Translations under genes and position numbers: made by a program | DNA from: CAZHDB01 sp964531225 | GTDB taxonomy: Archaea; Thermoproteota; Thermoprotei_A; Sulfolobales; Desulfurococcaceae | Direction of reading: 5' to 3' | Assembly (NCBI GenBank): GCA_964531225.1 | Contig: CAZHDB010000006.1 | Coordinates: 13,611 to 77,610 of the forward strand | DNA length: 64,000 nt | Notes under the pieces: generated by a model | Told to the model about the DNA's origin: nothing | Databases searched by the model: none | The model's input: the letters and a program-made list of their open reading frames with translations, nothing else | Part shown: in pieces, positions 27,373 through 36,987 of the stretch | Layout: each line of letters starts with the position of its first letter | How positions within the stretch are numbered: the first letter of the stretch is position 1

Positions 27373-28749
27373 ATGTCATTGATTATTATAGAAGCCCGTT
27401 ATATTATTCCTGTTAGACCTAGACAGAAGATTATACGTAATGGCGCAATAGTTATTGATGGTGATCGCATTGTTTATATAGGTAAAGCTGATGAAGCTAA
27501 GCTAAAATACCATAGTGATACGGTAATAAGAGCACATAGGCATGTAGTTATCCCCGGCCTTATTAATGCACATAATCATTTATTCCAGAGTATATTGAAG
27601 AACATAGGTATTGATATGGAGCTTGTTTCATGGCTTCGAACAAGTATTCATCCTACACTCGCTAGTTTTACAGACGATGACTTTTATATTGCTGCCAAAT
27701 GGGGTTTAATAGAAAACATTAAGAGTGGTGTTACAACAATAATCGAAAATCACTATGGACCTAGGGGATATGATGCTGTTGCTAGAGCATTAATTGAGTC
27801 TAGGCTTCGTGCAGTACTTGCCCGTGGTATATATGAACTTAATGTATTACTTGATATACTTAAGGAAGAACCTGAAAAAGCACTAGCCCATGTTGAATCC
27901 TTAGTCAAAAAATATCATGGATATGAGAATAGACTATGGATAGCTATAGCTCCAATGCATCCTTATAACGCTAGTAAGGAGTTATTGTTAAAGGCTAAGG
28001 AGCTTAGTGACAAGTATGAGCTTATTTATCATACTCATACTGCTGAATCAGTTAAGGATCAGGAGCTTGTCGTAGAGCTCCATGGTAAAACAGATGTCGA
28101 ATTACTATATGATCTCAGTATTCTAGGGCCAAGATTCCATGCGGTCCACGGCGTACAGGTTTCTCCAAGAGAAGTAAAATTATTAGCTGAAGCAGGTGCC
28201 CATGTTATCCATAATCCGGAAAGCAATATGTATTTAGGATCAGGAGTAGCACCTATACCGGATTATATGGAGTCTGGAGTCAATGTTGCCCTCGGGACTG
28301 ATGGTGCTGGTAGCAATAATAATAATGATATGATTGAAGCAATGAGATTTGCAGTACTTTTACATCGAGCTGCAAGAAAGCATCCAAGCATAGTTACTGC
28401 ATGGGATGCCTTGGAAATGGCTACAATTAATGGCGCTAAAGCTATTGGTTTAGAGAATGAGATCGGTAGTCTCGAAATAGGTAAAAAAGCAGATATAACG
28501 ATCATAAGGCTTGATAAGCCACATACAGCTCCGGTAACAGATCCCTTAGGCGCTATTGTCTATTGTGCTAATGCTGGTGATGTAGATACAGTAATTGTTA
28601 ATGGAGAGATTGTCTTGGAGAGTGGTAGAATACTTTTATTTGAAGAGGAGAAGGTTAGAGAAGAAGCTGAGAAGACGCAGTTAAGGATACTAGATAGGGC
28701 AAGAGAGAAGTTTGGCACTAAATTCCCATTTGAGAAATTCATAATTTAA
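27373..28749 (+). CDS. Amidohydrolase, MTA/SAH or related nucleoside deaminase type
   Basis: A 458-residue metal-dependent amidohydrolase of the ATZ/TRZ (MtaD/SsnA-like) group. Metal ligands appear as NAHNHLF (HxH, near residue 65), HTHTAES, HGVQ and LGTDGAGS. Such enzymes deaminate 5'-methylthioadenosine, S-adenosylhomocysteine or related purines; the exact substrate cannot be read. I use ATG 27373 because CTAGGTGG (27359-27366) is correctly spaced; the ATG at 27346 has no ribosome site. Being near the nucleoside uptake genes fits purine salvage. Confidence 0.85.
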   Translation: MSLIIIEARYIIPVRPRQKIIRNGAIVIDGDRIVYIGKADEAKLKYHSDTVIRAHRHVVIPGLINAHNHLFQSILKNIGIDMELVSWLRTSIHPTLASFTDDDFYIAAKWGLIENIKSGVTTIIENHYGPRGYDAVARALIESRLRAVLARGIYELNVLLDILKEEPEKALAHVESLVKKYHGYENRLWIAIAPMHPYNASKELLLKAKELSDKYELIYHTHTAESVKDQELVVELHGKTDVELLYDLSILGPRFHAVHGVQVSPREVKLLAEAGAHVIHNPESNMYLGSGVAPIPDYMESGVNVALGTDGAGSNNNNDMIEAMRFAVLLHRAARKHPSIVTAWDALEMATINGAKAIGLENEIGSLEIGKKADITIIRLDKPHTAPVTDPLGAIVYCANAGDVDTVIVNGEIVLESGRILLFEEEKVREEAEKTQLRILDRAREKFGTKFPFEKFII

Positions 28750-28789
28750 TAACATAGTATATTATTTTATACTTAAGCTATTACCGCAT

Positions 28790-28806
28790 GGACCGTAGGC
28801 GGTTCC
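28790..28806 (+). promoter_or_regulatory. Small GC-rich hairpin just before the GNAT start codon
   Basis: GGACCG pairs with CGGTTCC (one bulged T) around a TAGG loop, ending two bases before ATG 28808. It hides the only SD-like bases. It may tune translation. Confidence 0.3.
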
Positions 28807-28807
28807 G

Positions 28808-29746
28808 ATGCCAGTGGAGATACGCTTAGCTTCTTTAGATGATGTTAAGGGTATCGTTGAAGTTTATTGTAGTGATGTTGATAAATGGTATAAATTTATT
28901 AATGGTAGGAAAATTGAGGCAAGGTATGAGGATCTCAGCATTATAGATAAGTCCAGCCATGGAGGTCCATGGATGTCTATAGAAACATGTAGTATACATC
29001 TAAACTATGTCCTCATTAGTAACCAATATCCGTTAGTAGCTTTATTAAATGATCGTGTTGTTGGTGAGCTTGAACTATATATTGGTTATGAACAGGGCTT
29101 ATTAGGCAAGACTGGTTTTATTGATGTACTTCAAGTTCATAAAGATTATAGAGGGCAAGGCATAGGCAGATCACTAATTATGAAAGCGAGAGATATATGC
29201 ATTAAACACGACTGTGATACATTGAGTGTTTGGCCTGAGAAAAATGTAATTGATTTTTATAAGAAGTGTGGCTTAAATGATGTAGCGTATAATATTTACC
29301 ACATAGAAATAGATCTTGGTAGGGTAGGAGAGGCTAAGAACAATTATACTATTGATGAATTTCCTGAAAAATATGACGTACTAAGTTATATGGTTTTTAT
29401 ATCACCACGTATTTTTTCCTCATTTACTGCCTGGATTAAAAGTAGGTGGGATTTTGCATTTGAAAAAGACAGGATAGTTAGTATCGAAGGATATATCAGA
29501 GAAGTAAATACTGCTTTCATTATAGAGAGTCTATGGAATAGTAAAGACGTAGGTAGGTTAATGTTCTGGATAGAAGATATAAATAACATTAATGAGGCTA
29601 TGGATTATTTATTCCATATAGCTATTAATAATGGATTTAAACGACTCGCTTTACTAGTTAGTTACGACGTATATGAAGAATTCCTTAAGAATTATCCCCA
29701 CGAGATCATTGATAAGGAATTGCTTCTTATGGAAAAATTGAAGTAA
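28808..29746 (+). CDS. GNAT-family N-acetyltransferase
   Basis: A 312-residue protein whose residues about 1-165 form a GNAT domain. The acetyl-CoA motif VHKDYRGQGIGRSLI (about 110-125) is clear, and YKKCGL follows near residue 155. The C-terminal half (about 180-312) is a second, weaker GNAT-like or unknown domain. The acceptor (protein or small molecule) is unknown. The gene stands alone, with a small hairpin in front of its ATG. Confidence 0.8.
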   Translation: MPVEIRLASLDDVKGIVEVYCSDVDKWYKFINGRKIEARYEDLSIIDKSSHGGPWMSIETCSIHLNYVLISNQYPLVALLNDRVVGELELYIGYEQGLLGKTGFIDVLQVHKDYRGQGIGRSLIMKARDICIKHDCDTLSVWPEKNVIDFYKKCGLNDVAYNIYHIEIDLGRVGEAKNNYTIDEFPEKYDVLSYMVFISPRIFSSFTAWIKSRWDFAFEKDRIVSIEGYIREVNTAFIIESLWNSKDVGRLMFWIEDINNINEAMDYLFHIAINNGFKRLALLVSYDVYEEFLKNYPHEIIDKELLLMEKLK

Positions 29747-30093
29747 TACTTGATATGAATTAGTTAACCCTGTCGAGAATAATTAGGCTAATTCTATTTA
29801 TGGTGTTTATTGTCTGTTAAGTGAAAAAGGATTGCTAGCGTATGTAATAAATAAAAAGAATGTGTTCATCCATTTATGATTAGATTGAAGAAGGTAATTA
29901 TTTCCAGAAAACAGTGTTTATATCATGTATATTTGCTACATTCCAGAGCTTAATCCGGATATTATAATATTTACAGATAATGTTTTAGCAGAGCTCAGTA
30001 ATTTATTTATAGATCAGTTGAATAATAAAGTTGTATTCCATTAGTCCTATGATAGGTTGTTAAATAATACATAAATATTAATGGATGATCCGT
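29747..30093. other. Intergenic stretch with a possible 39-codon ORF
   Basis: Nothing recognisable is seen in this stretch. One ORF on the plus strand, 29925-30044, encodes 39 residues (MYICYIPELNPDIIIF...VVFH) with regular composition but no clear ribosome site. The same frame is open from 29898. It may be a gene remnant. The end of the stretch carries the promoter of the MinD-like gene. Confidence 0.3.
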
Positions 30094-30981
30094 ATGGAAA
30101 GAATAATTCAAATAAGTATTACGGGGGGTAAAGGCGGTACTGGTAAAAGTTTTGTTGCAACTAACTTAGCAATACTATTAGCTGAAAAACATGACCTATT
30201 ATTAGCCGATCTGGACCTAGAAGCTCCAAATGATCATGTTTTACTTGGAATTAATAAACTCCATAATAAAGAGGATATCAAAATATTTTTACCATTCATA
30301 GATTATAAGAAATGTACTCTTTGCGGAATATGCGCTAAAATATGTGATACTGGAGCTATATTCATGCCTCCGAAAAGTCCTCCAATAGTATTTCCAAGGC
30401 TTTGCAGTGGATGTAAAGCTTGTTATTATGCTTGTCCATACGATGCCATTATTGAAGGAGGCCATGTAATAGCGCATAGTTATTTAACAAATGTTACTAA
30501 ATTCAACGTATCATTTAGATTATTAACGGGTATTTTAGAGCCCGGCGAAGAACATATACCTCCTGGTCTAGCAATTATTAAAAGGAAAGCAAGAGAATTA
30601 GCAAAAGAGATCTTATTAATTGACACAGGTGCTGGTGCAGGTAGCTCCATATCTATAGCACTACAATATTCTGATCTAGTAATAGCAGTTACTGAACCAA
30701 CGCCTCTTGGACTACATGATCTTGAAAGTATCTTAAAGATTGCAAATGGTCTAGGTTATCGTACATGGGTTATCATTAACCGATATGGTCTAGGCCCTAT
30801 TGATGATCATTTGAAGATAATGAAGATATATGGTGTTGAAAAGTATTTTAAGATACCATATAGCATTGATGCTGTTAAATCTTATATCCAAGGTATACCT
30901 ATTGTTGTCTATAATCCTGATTCTATTGTTTCTAAGAGTTTCTATGATATTTACCAAGTTTTAGAGGATGAAATATTATGA
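30094..30981 (+). CDS. MinD/Mrp-like ATPase with ferredoxin insert (first copy)
   Basis: A P-loop ATPase of the MinD/Mrp class with the deviant Walker A GGKGGTGKS near the N-terminus. Two 4Fe-4S binding motifs are inserted near residues 70-120 (CTLCGICAKIC and CSGCKACYYAC). Later GAGAGSS and PTPLGLHDLE are typical of this archaeal clade. Proteins of this type are thought to assemble or carry Fe-S clusters, with an accompanying NifX protein. Start is ATG 30094 after GATGATC; ATG 30085 falls inside that site. Its stop overlaps the start of the next, homologous gene by 4 bases. Confidence 0.85.
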   Translation: MERIIQISITGGKGGTGKSFVATNLAILLAEKHDLLLADLDLEAPNDHVLLGINKLHNKEDIKIFLPFIDYKKCTLCGICAKICDTGAIFMPPKSPPIVFPRLCSGCKACYYACPYDAIIEGGHVIAHSYLTNVTKFNVSFRLLTGILEPGEEHIPPGLAIIKRKARELAKEILLIDTGAGAGSSISIALQYSDLVIAVTEPTPLGLHDLESILKIANGLGYRTWVIINRYGLGPIDDHLKIMKIYGVEKYFKIPYSIDAVKSYIQGIPIVVYNPDSIVSKSFYDIYQVLEDEIL

Positions 30982-31961
30982 GTTCCTTTGATTTGATCGA
31001 AATAGTTATAGCTAGTGGTAAAGGAGGAGTAGGTAAATCAACAATAGCAGCTTCACTTGCAATACTATTAGGAAATTCCGGCTATAGAGTTATAGCAGTT
31101 GATGCTGATGCTGAGGCGCCTAATCTCCATCTGGTCCTTGGAATAAATAAGTGGGATCGTATCATAGAATTTCGTGAAGGAAGAATAGGCTTTATACGAG
31201 ATGATAAATGTATTTATTGCGGATATTGTTATGACTCATGTGTATTTAGTGCTATTGAAGAAAGAAATGGAAAATACGTTATAAATCCATGGATTTGTGA
31301 AGGGTGTTTTACATGTAGCTTCGTATGCCCTGTTAAAGCCATAAGCTTTAAATATAATGTCTTAGCTGGATACATTAGGATCGCTTATAATACTCCATAT
31401 AGGTTTCCATTAGTATCTAGTGAAATTAAACCTGGCAGGCCAAATTCGGGTAAATTAGTTACAGAAGCAAAAAACCTAGGTAGAACTATTTCAGGTGGGA
31501 AAGGAATCATAATTATTGATGCAGCCGCTGGTATTGGCTGCCAAGTGATTGCTTCATTAGCTGGCACACAATTAGCTATATTAGTTGCAGAACCTACTCC
31601 TGCTAGTTTCAGTGATCTTAAACGTATCCATAAACTTACAAAGCACTTTGGAATACCGTCAACACTTATCATAAATAAGTATGATTTAAACGAAGAATAT
31701 GTATCAAAGATTATAGAGTATGCTGAGAAAGAGAATATTGAGCTATTAGGATTAATACCTTATGACGATTCTGTACCTAAATCAATGGCTATAGGTAAAC
31801 CAGTCATTCATGCCTATCCAAATAGCGATATAGCCAAGGAGATTATAAAGATCGCCAATAAATTATTAACTATACTGAGAAACTGGAATAATTGGAAACT
31901 AGAACATATTCCTGAAAAAATAGAACCGTTTATACCAATCATTATAAAACCAGAGAAGTAG
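30978..31961 (+). CDS. MinD/Mrp-like ATPase with ferredoxin insert (second copy)
   Basis: A paralogue of the preceding gene, 327 residues, with SGKGGVGKST (12-21) and two cysteine clusters (CIYCGYCYDSC and CEGCFTCSFVC) in the same place. Later pieces are AAAGIGCQ and TPASFSDLKR. The two proteins may form a heterodimer, because MinD-type ATPases dimerise across ATP. It overlaps the upstream gene (ATGA junction) and is followed 42 bases later by a NifX-family gene. The role is Fe-S handling by inference. Confidence 0.85.
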   Translation: MSSFDLIEIVIASGKGGVGKSTIAASLAILLGNSGYRVIAVDADAEAPNLHLVLGINKWDRIIEFREGRIGFIRDDKCIYCGYCYDSCVFSAIEERNGKYVINPWICEGCFTCSFVCPVKAISFKYNVLAGYIRIAYNTPYRFPLVSSEIKPGRPNSGKLVTEAKNLGRTISGGKGIIIIDAAAGIGCQVIASLAGTQLAILVAEPTPASFSDLKRIHKLTKHFGIPSTLIINKYDLNEEYVSKIIEYAEKENIELLGLIPYDDSVPKSMAIGKPVIHAYPNSDIAKEIIKIANKLLTILRNWNNWKLEHIPEKIEPFIPIIIKPEK

Positions 31962-32012
31962 GTTAGGTAGACCTATATTCTCTAATTATAATATAATCCA
32001 TAGGTGAAACAC

Positions 32013-32354
32013 ATGTCTATAAAAATAGCCTTTACAACTAACAAGGGAGGCTTAGACGATAAAGTAGCAGAAAGATTTGGTAGGGCTAAGACATTTACAA
32101 TAGTTGAGATTGATAATGAGGGCAATATACTATCTATAGACGTCATTGAAAATCCTGGAGCAGAAGCTGCTAGTGGAGCAGGTATTAAAGCTGTGCAAAA
32201 ACTCGTTGATATGGGAATAAATATTGTTGTCGGTCCTAGTCCTGGGCCTAATGCCTATATGGCACTACAACAGGCTGGTATAAAACTATATATCCTACCA
32301 GGATTAGAAGTTAGGAAAGCATTAAGTAAGATTATAGGAGAACTTTCTAAATAA
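32013..32354 (+). CDS. NifX/NifB-family small protein
   Basis: A small protein of the dinitrogenase iron-molybdenum cofactor biosynthesis fold: IAFTTNKGGLDDKVAERFGRAKTF at the start (shown by its first strand and the ERFGRA motif), then NPGAEAASGAG, and the conserved VVGPSPGPNA. It probably binds an Fe-S fragment delivered by the two MinD-like ATPases encoded just upstream. ATG at 32013 is used; ATG at 32004 is possible, with GGTGA at 32003-32007 overlapping it. No nif genes are near. Confidence 0.85.
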   Translation: MSIKIAFTTNKGGLDDKVAERFGRAKTFTIVEIDNEGNILSIDVIENPGAEAASGAGIKAVQKLVDMGINIVVGPSPGPNAYMALQQAGIKLYILPGLEVRKALSKIIGELSK

Positions 32355-32397
32355 AAGATACAATTTTTATATGTTATATTGAAATTCTTTTTATATA

Positions 32398-33261
32398 TTA
32401 CTTTATTACAACATCTAACACGATTTGATATTTTCTGGGCCCAATCATTCTTACTTTTCTCTTGAAAACAACTTCACCATCTACACCGAGCTCATCAAGC
32501 TTATTATATAGCTTATTTTCTGCCTTTTCATATGGATTCTCATTCTTTGCAGCATCAACGTGCAAATATACATGGATTATTCCCCTACCGTTCTTAAGGG
32601 CCATAATAGCATACCTTAAGTATTCAAGTGCTAGCTCTGGCAATGGCATGAGTACTCGATCGCTTGTATTAACAAGTTTTTCCTCAATAACTTTTGCAGC
32701 ATCACCCAGCAGTGGAACTACAATATTATCTACATTGTTTAGGTAAATGTTTTCAACCATGTATTTGTATGCCCATGGATTGATATCAATACTATATACT
32801 CTACTTGGAGAAGCCTTCTTAGCAATAATTATTGAAAAAAGACCTACTCCAGCAAACATGTTTGTAACAACTTCTCCTTTACGGACAAGCCTTGCTATTC
32901 TACCATGCTCGTAATTGAGTCTTGGCGAAACATATGTTTTCGTAATGTCTAGCTTAAATGAACAGCCATGCTCTCTATAAATAGTCTCGCTCCTAGGTTC
33001 ACCAGCTAAATGTACGTATTTCCTAAGCCTATATTCACCAGCAACCCCTGGCAAGCCTGCCCATACACTCTTTACATAAGGTATTCTTTCGAGTATTGCC
33101 TCGGCTAAAGGCTTTAAATCGTCTGGCTTAAGCCAAAAAGGTACTCTAATTACTGCTATATCGCCAATAATCTCTATTCTTTTCCAAATCTTATTTGAAA
33201 GATCCTCGCCAAATAATTCTCTTGCTATCTTTCTCAATAAAGGCTCTCGAACTCTAGGCAT
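32398..33261 (-). CDS. trm5: tRNA (guanine37-N1)-methyltransferase, aTrm5 type
   Basis: A class I methyltransferase of the archaeal Trm5 family. The SAM motif NMFAGVGLFSI, then DINPWAYKY, and the MPLPELALEYL segment in place of NPP/NLP near the active site are diagnostic; the C-terminal region KNENPYEKAE is also typical. It adds m1G37 to tRNA, the first step toward wyosine. The start is taken at ATG 33261 (MPRVREPLL): the longer frame adds only a hydrophobic 26-residue leader of no homology. It pairs functionally with Taw3 at 38.3 kb. Confidence 0.88.
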   Translation of the reverse strand: MPRVREPLLRKIARELFGEDLSNKIWKRIEIIGDIAVIRVPFWLKPDDLKPLAEAILERIPYVKSVWAGLPGVAGEYRLRKYVHLAGEPRSETIYREHGCSFKLDITKTYVSPRLNYEHGRIARLVRKGEVVTNMFAGVGLFSIIIAKKASPSRVYSIDINPWAYKYMVENIYLNNVDNIVVPLLGDAAKVIEEKLVNTSDRVLMPLPELALEYLRYAIMALKNGRGIIHVYLHVDAAKNENPYEKAENKLYNKLDELGVDGEVVFKRKVRMIGPRKYQIVLDVVIK

Positions 33262-33412
33262 GTTTCTGTCCTCAATATAAACTATTATGCATTTATTTCC
33301 ATAATATATTAGGGTATATAAGACTATTATAGTCAACATTTGTCTAAAAATCTAAAAGCATTGAATAATTAATTTAAAAATAAAAATAATTACTGTTATT
33401 ATGATTTAAGAT

Positions 33413-34234
33413 TTATTTCGGCATGTCCCTTATATGTACATCTAGCTGTGGGAATGGTATTTCTATTCCTGCTTTTCCGAATTCTTTATAAATAGTCATT
33501 ATCAATTCTGCTTTAGTAGAGCCGAAATCTTCCTTTTTAACCCAAGCACGTAATTGTAGATTTATAGATGAGTCTCCTAATTCAGTAACAACAACTGCCG
33601 GTTGTGGTTCAGACAGGACTTTGGGATTATTCTTAATAACTTCCATCGCAACATTTATTGCCTTATCAAGATCAGTTCCATAGGCAACTCCTATGTCCAG
33701 TGTTATTCTTCGTATGGGTTCACGTGAGTAATTAACTATTGGTGCCCCCCATATATTCTTATTAGGTATAGTTATAACTACATTATCCCAAGTCTTCAAG
33801 GTTGTAGACATAACACCTATGCCATCTACAACGCCGGAGTGGCCAGCTACTTCAACATAATCTCCCTTATCAAATGGCCTTATAACAGCAAGCCATACAC
33901 CAGCAGCCATATTAGCCCATGTATCCTGCAATCCAAAGCCTAGAATTAAACCAATTATAGCGGATAAGCCTAAGCCAACTGTACTTGTATCTATACCTAT
34001 AATTGGTAAGACAGATAGGACGACCACTATGTAGCCAATAGTCTTTATTATGCTCACTAATAGTCCTGCTACCAATGGTGGTGTCTTAGCCTTCTCAAGC
34101 GCTCTCCTCACTATATTTACAATCACTCTAACTATGATAATGCCTATTATCAGCCATACAATGAAGAGCATTAATTGATAAATGCTAAATCCAACAAATG
34201 GTAGTGGAGATGTAAAAGCAGATGCTATATCCAT
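33413..34234 (-). CDS. mscS: MscS-family mechanosensitive channel
   Basis: A 273-residue MscS channel with three membrane helices in the first 100 residues and the family pore helix segment GLGLSAIIGLILGFGLQDTWANMAAG-type pattern (the part GLGLSAIIGLILGFG is near 86-100). The cytoplasmic beta domain follows (RPFDKGDYVEV, then VITIPNK). It releases solutes on osmotic shock. It stands alone. Confidence 0.9.
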   Translation of the reverse strand: MDIASAFTSPLPFVGFSIYQLMLFIVWLIIGIIIVRVIVNIVRRALEKAKTPPLVAGLLVSIIKTIGYIVVVLSVLPIIGIDTSTVGLGLSAIIGLILGFGLQDTWANMAAGVWLAVIRPFDKGDYVEVAGHSGVVDGIGVMSTTLKTWDNVVITIPNKNIWGAPIVNYSREPIRRITLDIGVAYGTDLDKAINVAMEVIKNNPKVLSEPQPAVVVTELGDSSINLQLRAWVKKEDFGSTKAELIMTIYKEFGKAGIEIPFPQLDVHIRDMPK

Positions 34235-34391
34235 GTCCTAGCCACCCAATTAGTAATGTGATAATGCTCCTCCATTATGTTAAGTTCTGTTAGTTTTATA
34301 TAAAACTTTTGTTTATATCCTAACATTTATATATTATATTTGATAATTAGATAATTCAAAAATTATTTGTTTAGAAATTGATTAATTTATT

Positions 34392-35087
34392 TTACAAGAT
34401 ATTCTTGCTTAAATTAAATTTGCACAGTCCAGATAATAAGCACTTATTACATAATGGATTTCTAGGCTTACATATTCTCCTACCATGAGTTACGAGGAGA
34501 AGATGTATTTCAAGATAATCTCTTGGATCTATTATATCCATCCAAAATCTACGTATATTTTCATAATCATACTTACCTATATAACCAAGTCTTTTAGTAA
34601 TACGCATTATATGTGTATCAACGGGAAATGTTGGTTTACCAAAGTACATAAGTAATATTACATCTGCTGACTTGGAACCTATGCCTGGAAGACTAGTTAG
34701 GAGTTTTCTAGCTTCTTCAACATCCATATTTGTAATATCATTAATTATTTTGTTAACAAAATCATTATTCATAAATAGTTTTGCTAATTCGATAATTCTT
34801 CTCGCTCTTTGATAATGCATGCCTGCTGGTCTTATGGCATTAACTATATCATCGAATCTCGTCTGTAATATTTTTTCAGGAACTATTGAACCATTCAATA
34901 GATCTCTAAGGCGTTCATATGCTTTAATAGCATTTCTATCACTGGTATTTTGGCTAAGCATAACAGCAATTATATATTCAAATAATTCCTTACTTCTTAT
35001 TCTACGTGCTATAAACTCATTAAGATCTATTTTTCCATGCATTTGCCTTAAAGCGTAAGTAATTCTTTTACCTAACTCCTTATCCAA
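34392..35087 (-). CDS. nth: Endonuclease III (DNA glycosylase/AP lyase)
   Basis: A 231-residue HhH-GPD glycosylase. The helix-hairpin-helix LPGIGSKSA carries catalytic Lys139, and PVDTHI carries Asp157. The C-terminal CKPRNPLCNKCLLSGLC motif binds a 4Fe-4S cluster. It removes oxidised pyrimidines and cuts the AP site. It follows asnS by 39 bases on the same strand. Length and motifs are normal. Confidence 0.92.
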   Translation of the reverse strand: MDKELGKRITYALRQMHGKIDLNEFIARRIRSKELFEYIIAVMLSQNTSDRNAIKAYERLRDLLNGSIVPEKILQTRFDDIVNAIRPAGMHYQRARRIIELAKLFMNNDFVNKIINDITNMDVEEARKLLTSLPGIGSKSADVILLMYFGKPTFPVDTHIMRITKRLGYIGKYDYENIRRFWMDIIDPRDYLEIHLLLVTHGRRICKPRNPLCNKCLLSGLCKFNLSKNIL

Positions 35088-35126
35088 TAATTCATAGCCC
35101 CCACATAAATGAGTTAAAATATGTAA

Positions 35127-36419
35127 TCACGGGTATATTCTTCCACGGAATCTTGGGAAAGGTATAGCGTCACGAATATGATCAAGACCAGCTATCCACA
35201 TAACCATCCTCTCAATGCCTAAGCCGAAACCACTATGCGGCACGCTACCATATTTCCTTAGATCAAGATACCACTTATAGTCCTTAGGATCATAGCCTTC
35301 CTCAATTATTCTCTGATAAAGCTTATCATAATCATCTTCCCTCTCACTCCCACCAATGATCTCGCCATAACCCTCTGGAGCCAATAGATCGAATCCTCTA
35401 ACTACGTCGGGCCGATCCCTTTCAAGTTTCATATAGAAACTCTTAATCTGCTTAGGAAAGTGCGTTATAAAGAATGGCTTATCAAATTCCATTGTAAGTA
35501 TACGTTCTTCGTCAGCCCCAAGATCCTCTCCCCATTCTATAGATATGCCCCTTTTCTGAAGAATATCTATAGCCTCATCGTACTTTATTCTAGGATAGGG
35601 GGTCTCTATAGAGTTCTTAAGTATTGTTGTATCCCTCTTTAGAAACTCTAGGTCAGCTTTATTCTCCTCAAGAACTCGGGATACAATATATGATACTAAT
35701 TCTTCAGATACCTTCATCATATCTTCCATAGTATACCATGCAGCCTCGAGTTCTAGATGCCAGTATTCTGCTAAATGTCTTCGAGTCCGGCTCTTCTCAG
35801 CTCGAAAACTTGGTGTCAAACTCCATACTTTCTCAAGACTATAGATCAATACTTCTAAATAAAGTTGGGCGCTTTGGCTTAAATACGCGTCTTGATCAAA
35901 GTATTTTACCTTAAAGAGCGTAGCTCCACCTTCACAGGCCGATGCTGTAAGTATTGGTGGTGTAACTTCCCACCATCCATCGTTTAGTAACCATTCTCTA
36001 GCTGCTTTTAACACTGTATGTTTAATCTTCATAATAGTTGTTAATCTACGGCTACGAATCCATAAGTGGCGATTATCTAAGAGATAATCTATGCCTTCAC
36101 CACCCTTGATCGGGAAGTCCCTTGAATAACCATAAACTTTAAGATCGGATACATGTAGTTCATAACCAGTTGGTGCACGCGGCTCCCTCTTAACAACCCC
36201 AAATACTTCAATACTACTTTCAATATCTAATTGCTCAGCTAATGCATAAGCTTGTGGAGCTTTTTTCGAATCAACAACGCATTGTATGATCCCAGTACTA
36301 TCTCTCAATACTATAAATGCTTTTTTACCTACAATACGGTGCCTATATACCCATCCTCGGAGTCTAGCTTCTTTACCAATCATCTCATCCTTTAATACGT
36401 CAACAACATGCATATACAT
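35127..36419 (-). CDS. asnS: Asparaginyl-tRNA synthetase
   Basis: A class II synthetase with an N-terminal OB anticodon-binding domain (RLRGWVYRHRIVGKKAFIVLRDSTG) and motif 2 FRAEKSRTRRHLAEYWHLELE, of which the core RTRRHLAEYWH is diagnostic. Motif 3, GFGLGIERMVMW, is present. The C-terminus FPRFRGRIYP is the archaeal AsnRS ending rather than AspRS. It charges tRNA-Asn. The promoter region lies at 36420-36531 beside the RAM-domain gene. Confidence 0.93.
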   Translation of the reverse strand: MYMHVVDVLKDEMIGKEARLRGWVYRHRIVGKKAFIVLRDSTGIIQCVVDSKKAPQAYALAEQLDIESSIEVFGVVKREPRAPTGYELHVSDLKVYGYSRDFPIKGGEGIDYLLDNRHLWIRSRRLTTIMKIKHTVLKAAREWLLNDGWWEVTPPILTASACEGGATLFKVKYFDQDAYLSQSAQLYLEVLIYSLEKVWSLTPSFRAEKSRTRRHLAEYWHLELEAAWYTMEDMMKVSEELVSYIVSRVLEENKADLEFLKRDTTILKNSIETPYPRIKYDEAIDILQKRGISIEWGEDLGADEERILTMEFDKPFFITHFPKQIKSFYMKLERDRPDVVRGFDLLAPEGYGEIIGGSEREDDYDKLYQRIIEEGYDPKDYKWYLDLRKYGSVPHSGFGLGIERMVMWIAGLDHIRDAIPFPRFRGRIYP

Positions 36420-36531
36420 TACTTCTTATCCCCTTAGAATAGTAGATTATGTTTTAGAGATATTAATATATAGTGTAGTATATAATTATGAAAAATATAT
36501 GAGTATGTTATGTTTTACAAATAAATTTCTT

Positions 36532-36786
36532 TTACTGTTTTACATAACCGATTAGAGTAACAGTTCTTAAAACACTAGGTATTTTTCTAATATTTGTAAC
36601 AACATTATCAATAACCTTCATGTTATCAGCTTCAATCCGGACAACAAGGTCATATTCTCCATAAACAACAACCGCTTCAGTAACTCCAGACAGATCTTTA
36701 ACTTTATTCAAAACATCAAATTCCTTACCAATACTTACAACGATCAGCACGTAGGACACGATCTTTTCAGGCATATTCATCGCCAC
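36532..36786 (-). CDS. Stand-alone Lrp/AsnC ligand-binding (RAM) domain protein
   Basis: An 84-residue protein formed only by the ACT-like RAM domain of Lrp/AsnC regulators, with SGVTEAVVVYGEYDLVVRIEA as its core strand-helix-strand. It has no DNA-binding half, so it probably modulates full-length Lrp proteins or senses amino acids as an oligomer. It sits upstream of asnS on the same strand, and the pairing with an amino-acid-charging enzyme may be meaningful. Confidence 0.85.
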   Translation of the reverse strand: MAMNMPEKIVSYVLIVVSIGKEFDVLNKVKDLSGVTEAVVVYGEYDLVVRIEADNMKVIDNVVTNIRKIPSVLRTVTLIGYVKQ

Positions 36787-36987
36787 TTATTAGCTTTTTA
36801 TAATCTAAACTGCAAGTCTGAATTTAATTGTTTCTATTTAAATAAATATTCATACATAAACTGCCGGATGACAATAATCATGGTATTAGATAGTCAGTAG
36901 GGATCACAAATAAATAGGCCAAGTAACCACACCGTTTTAACTTTTAGATTCAAGTTATAATTTGATAAGAAGGGAGTGGATAGGATA

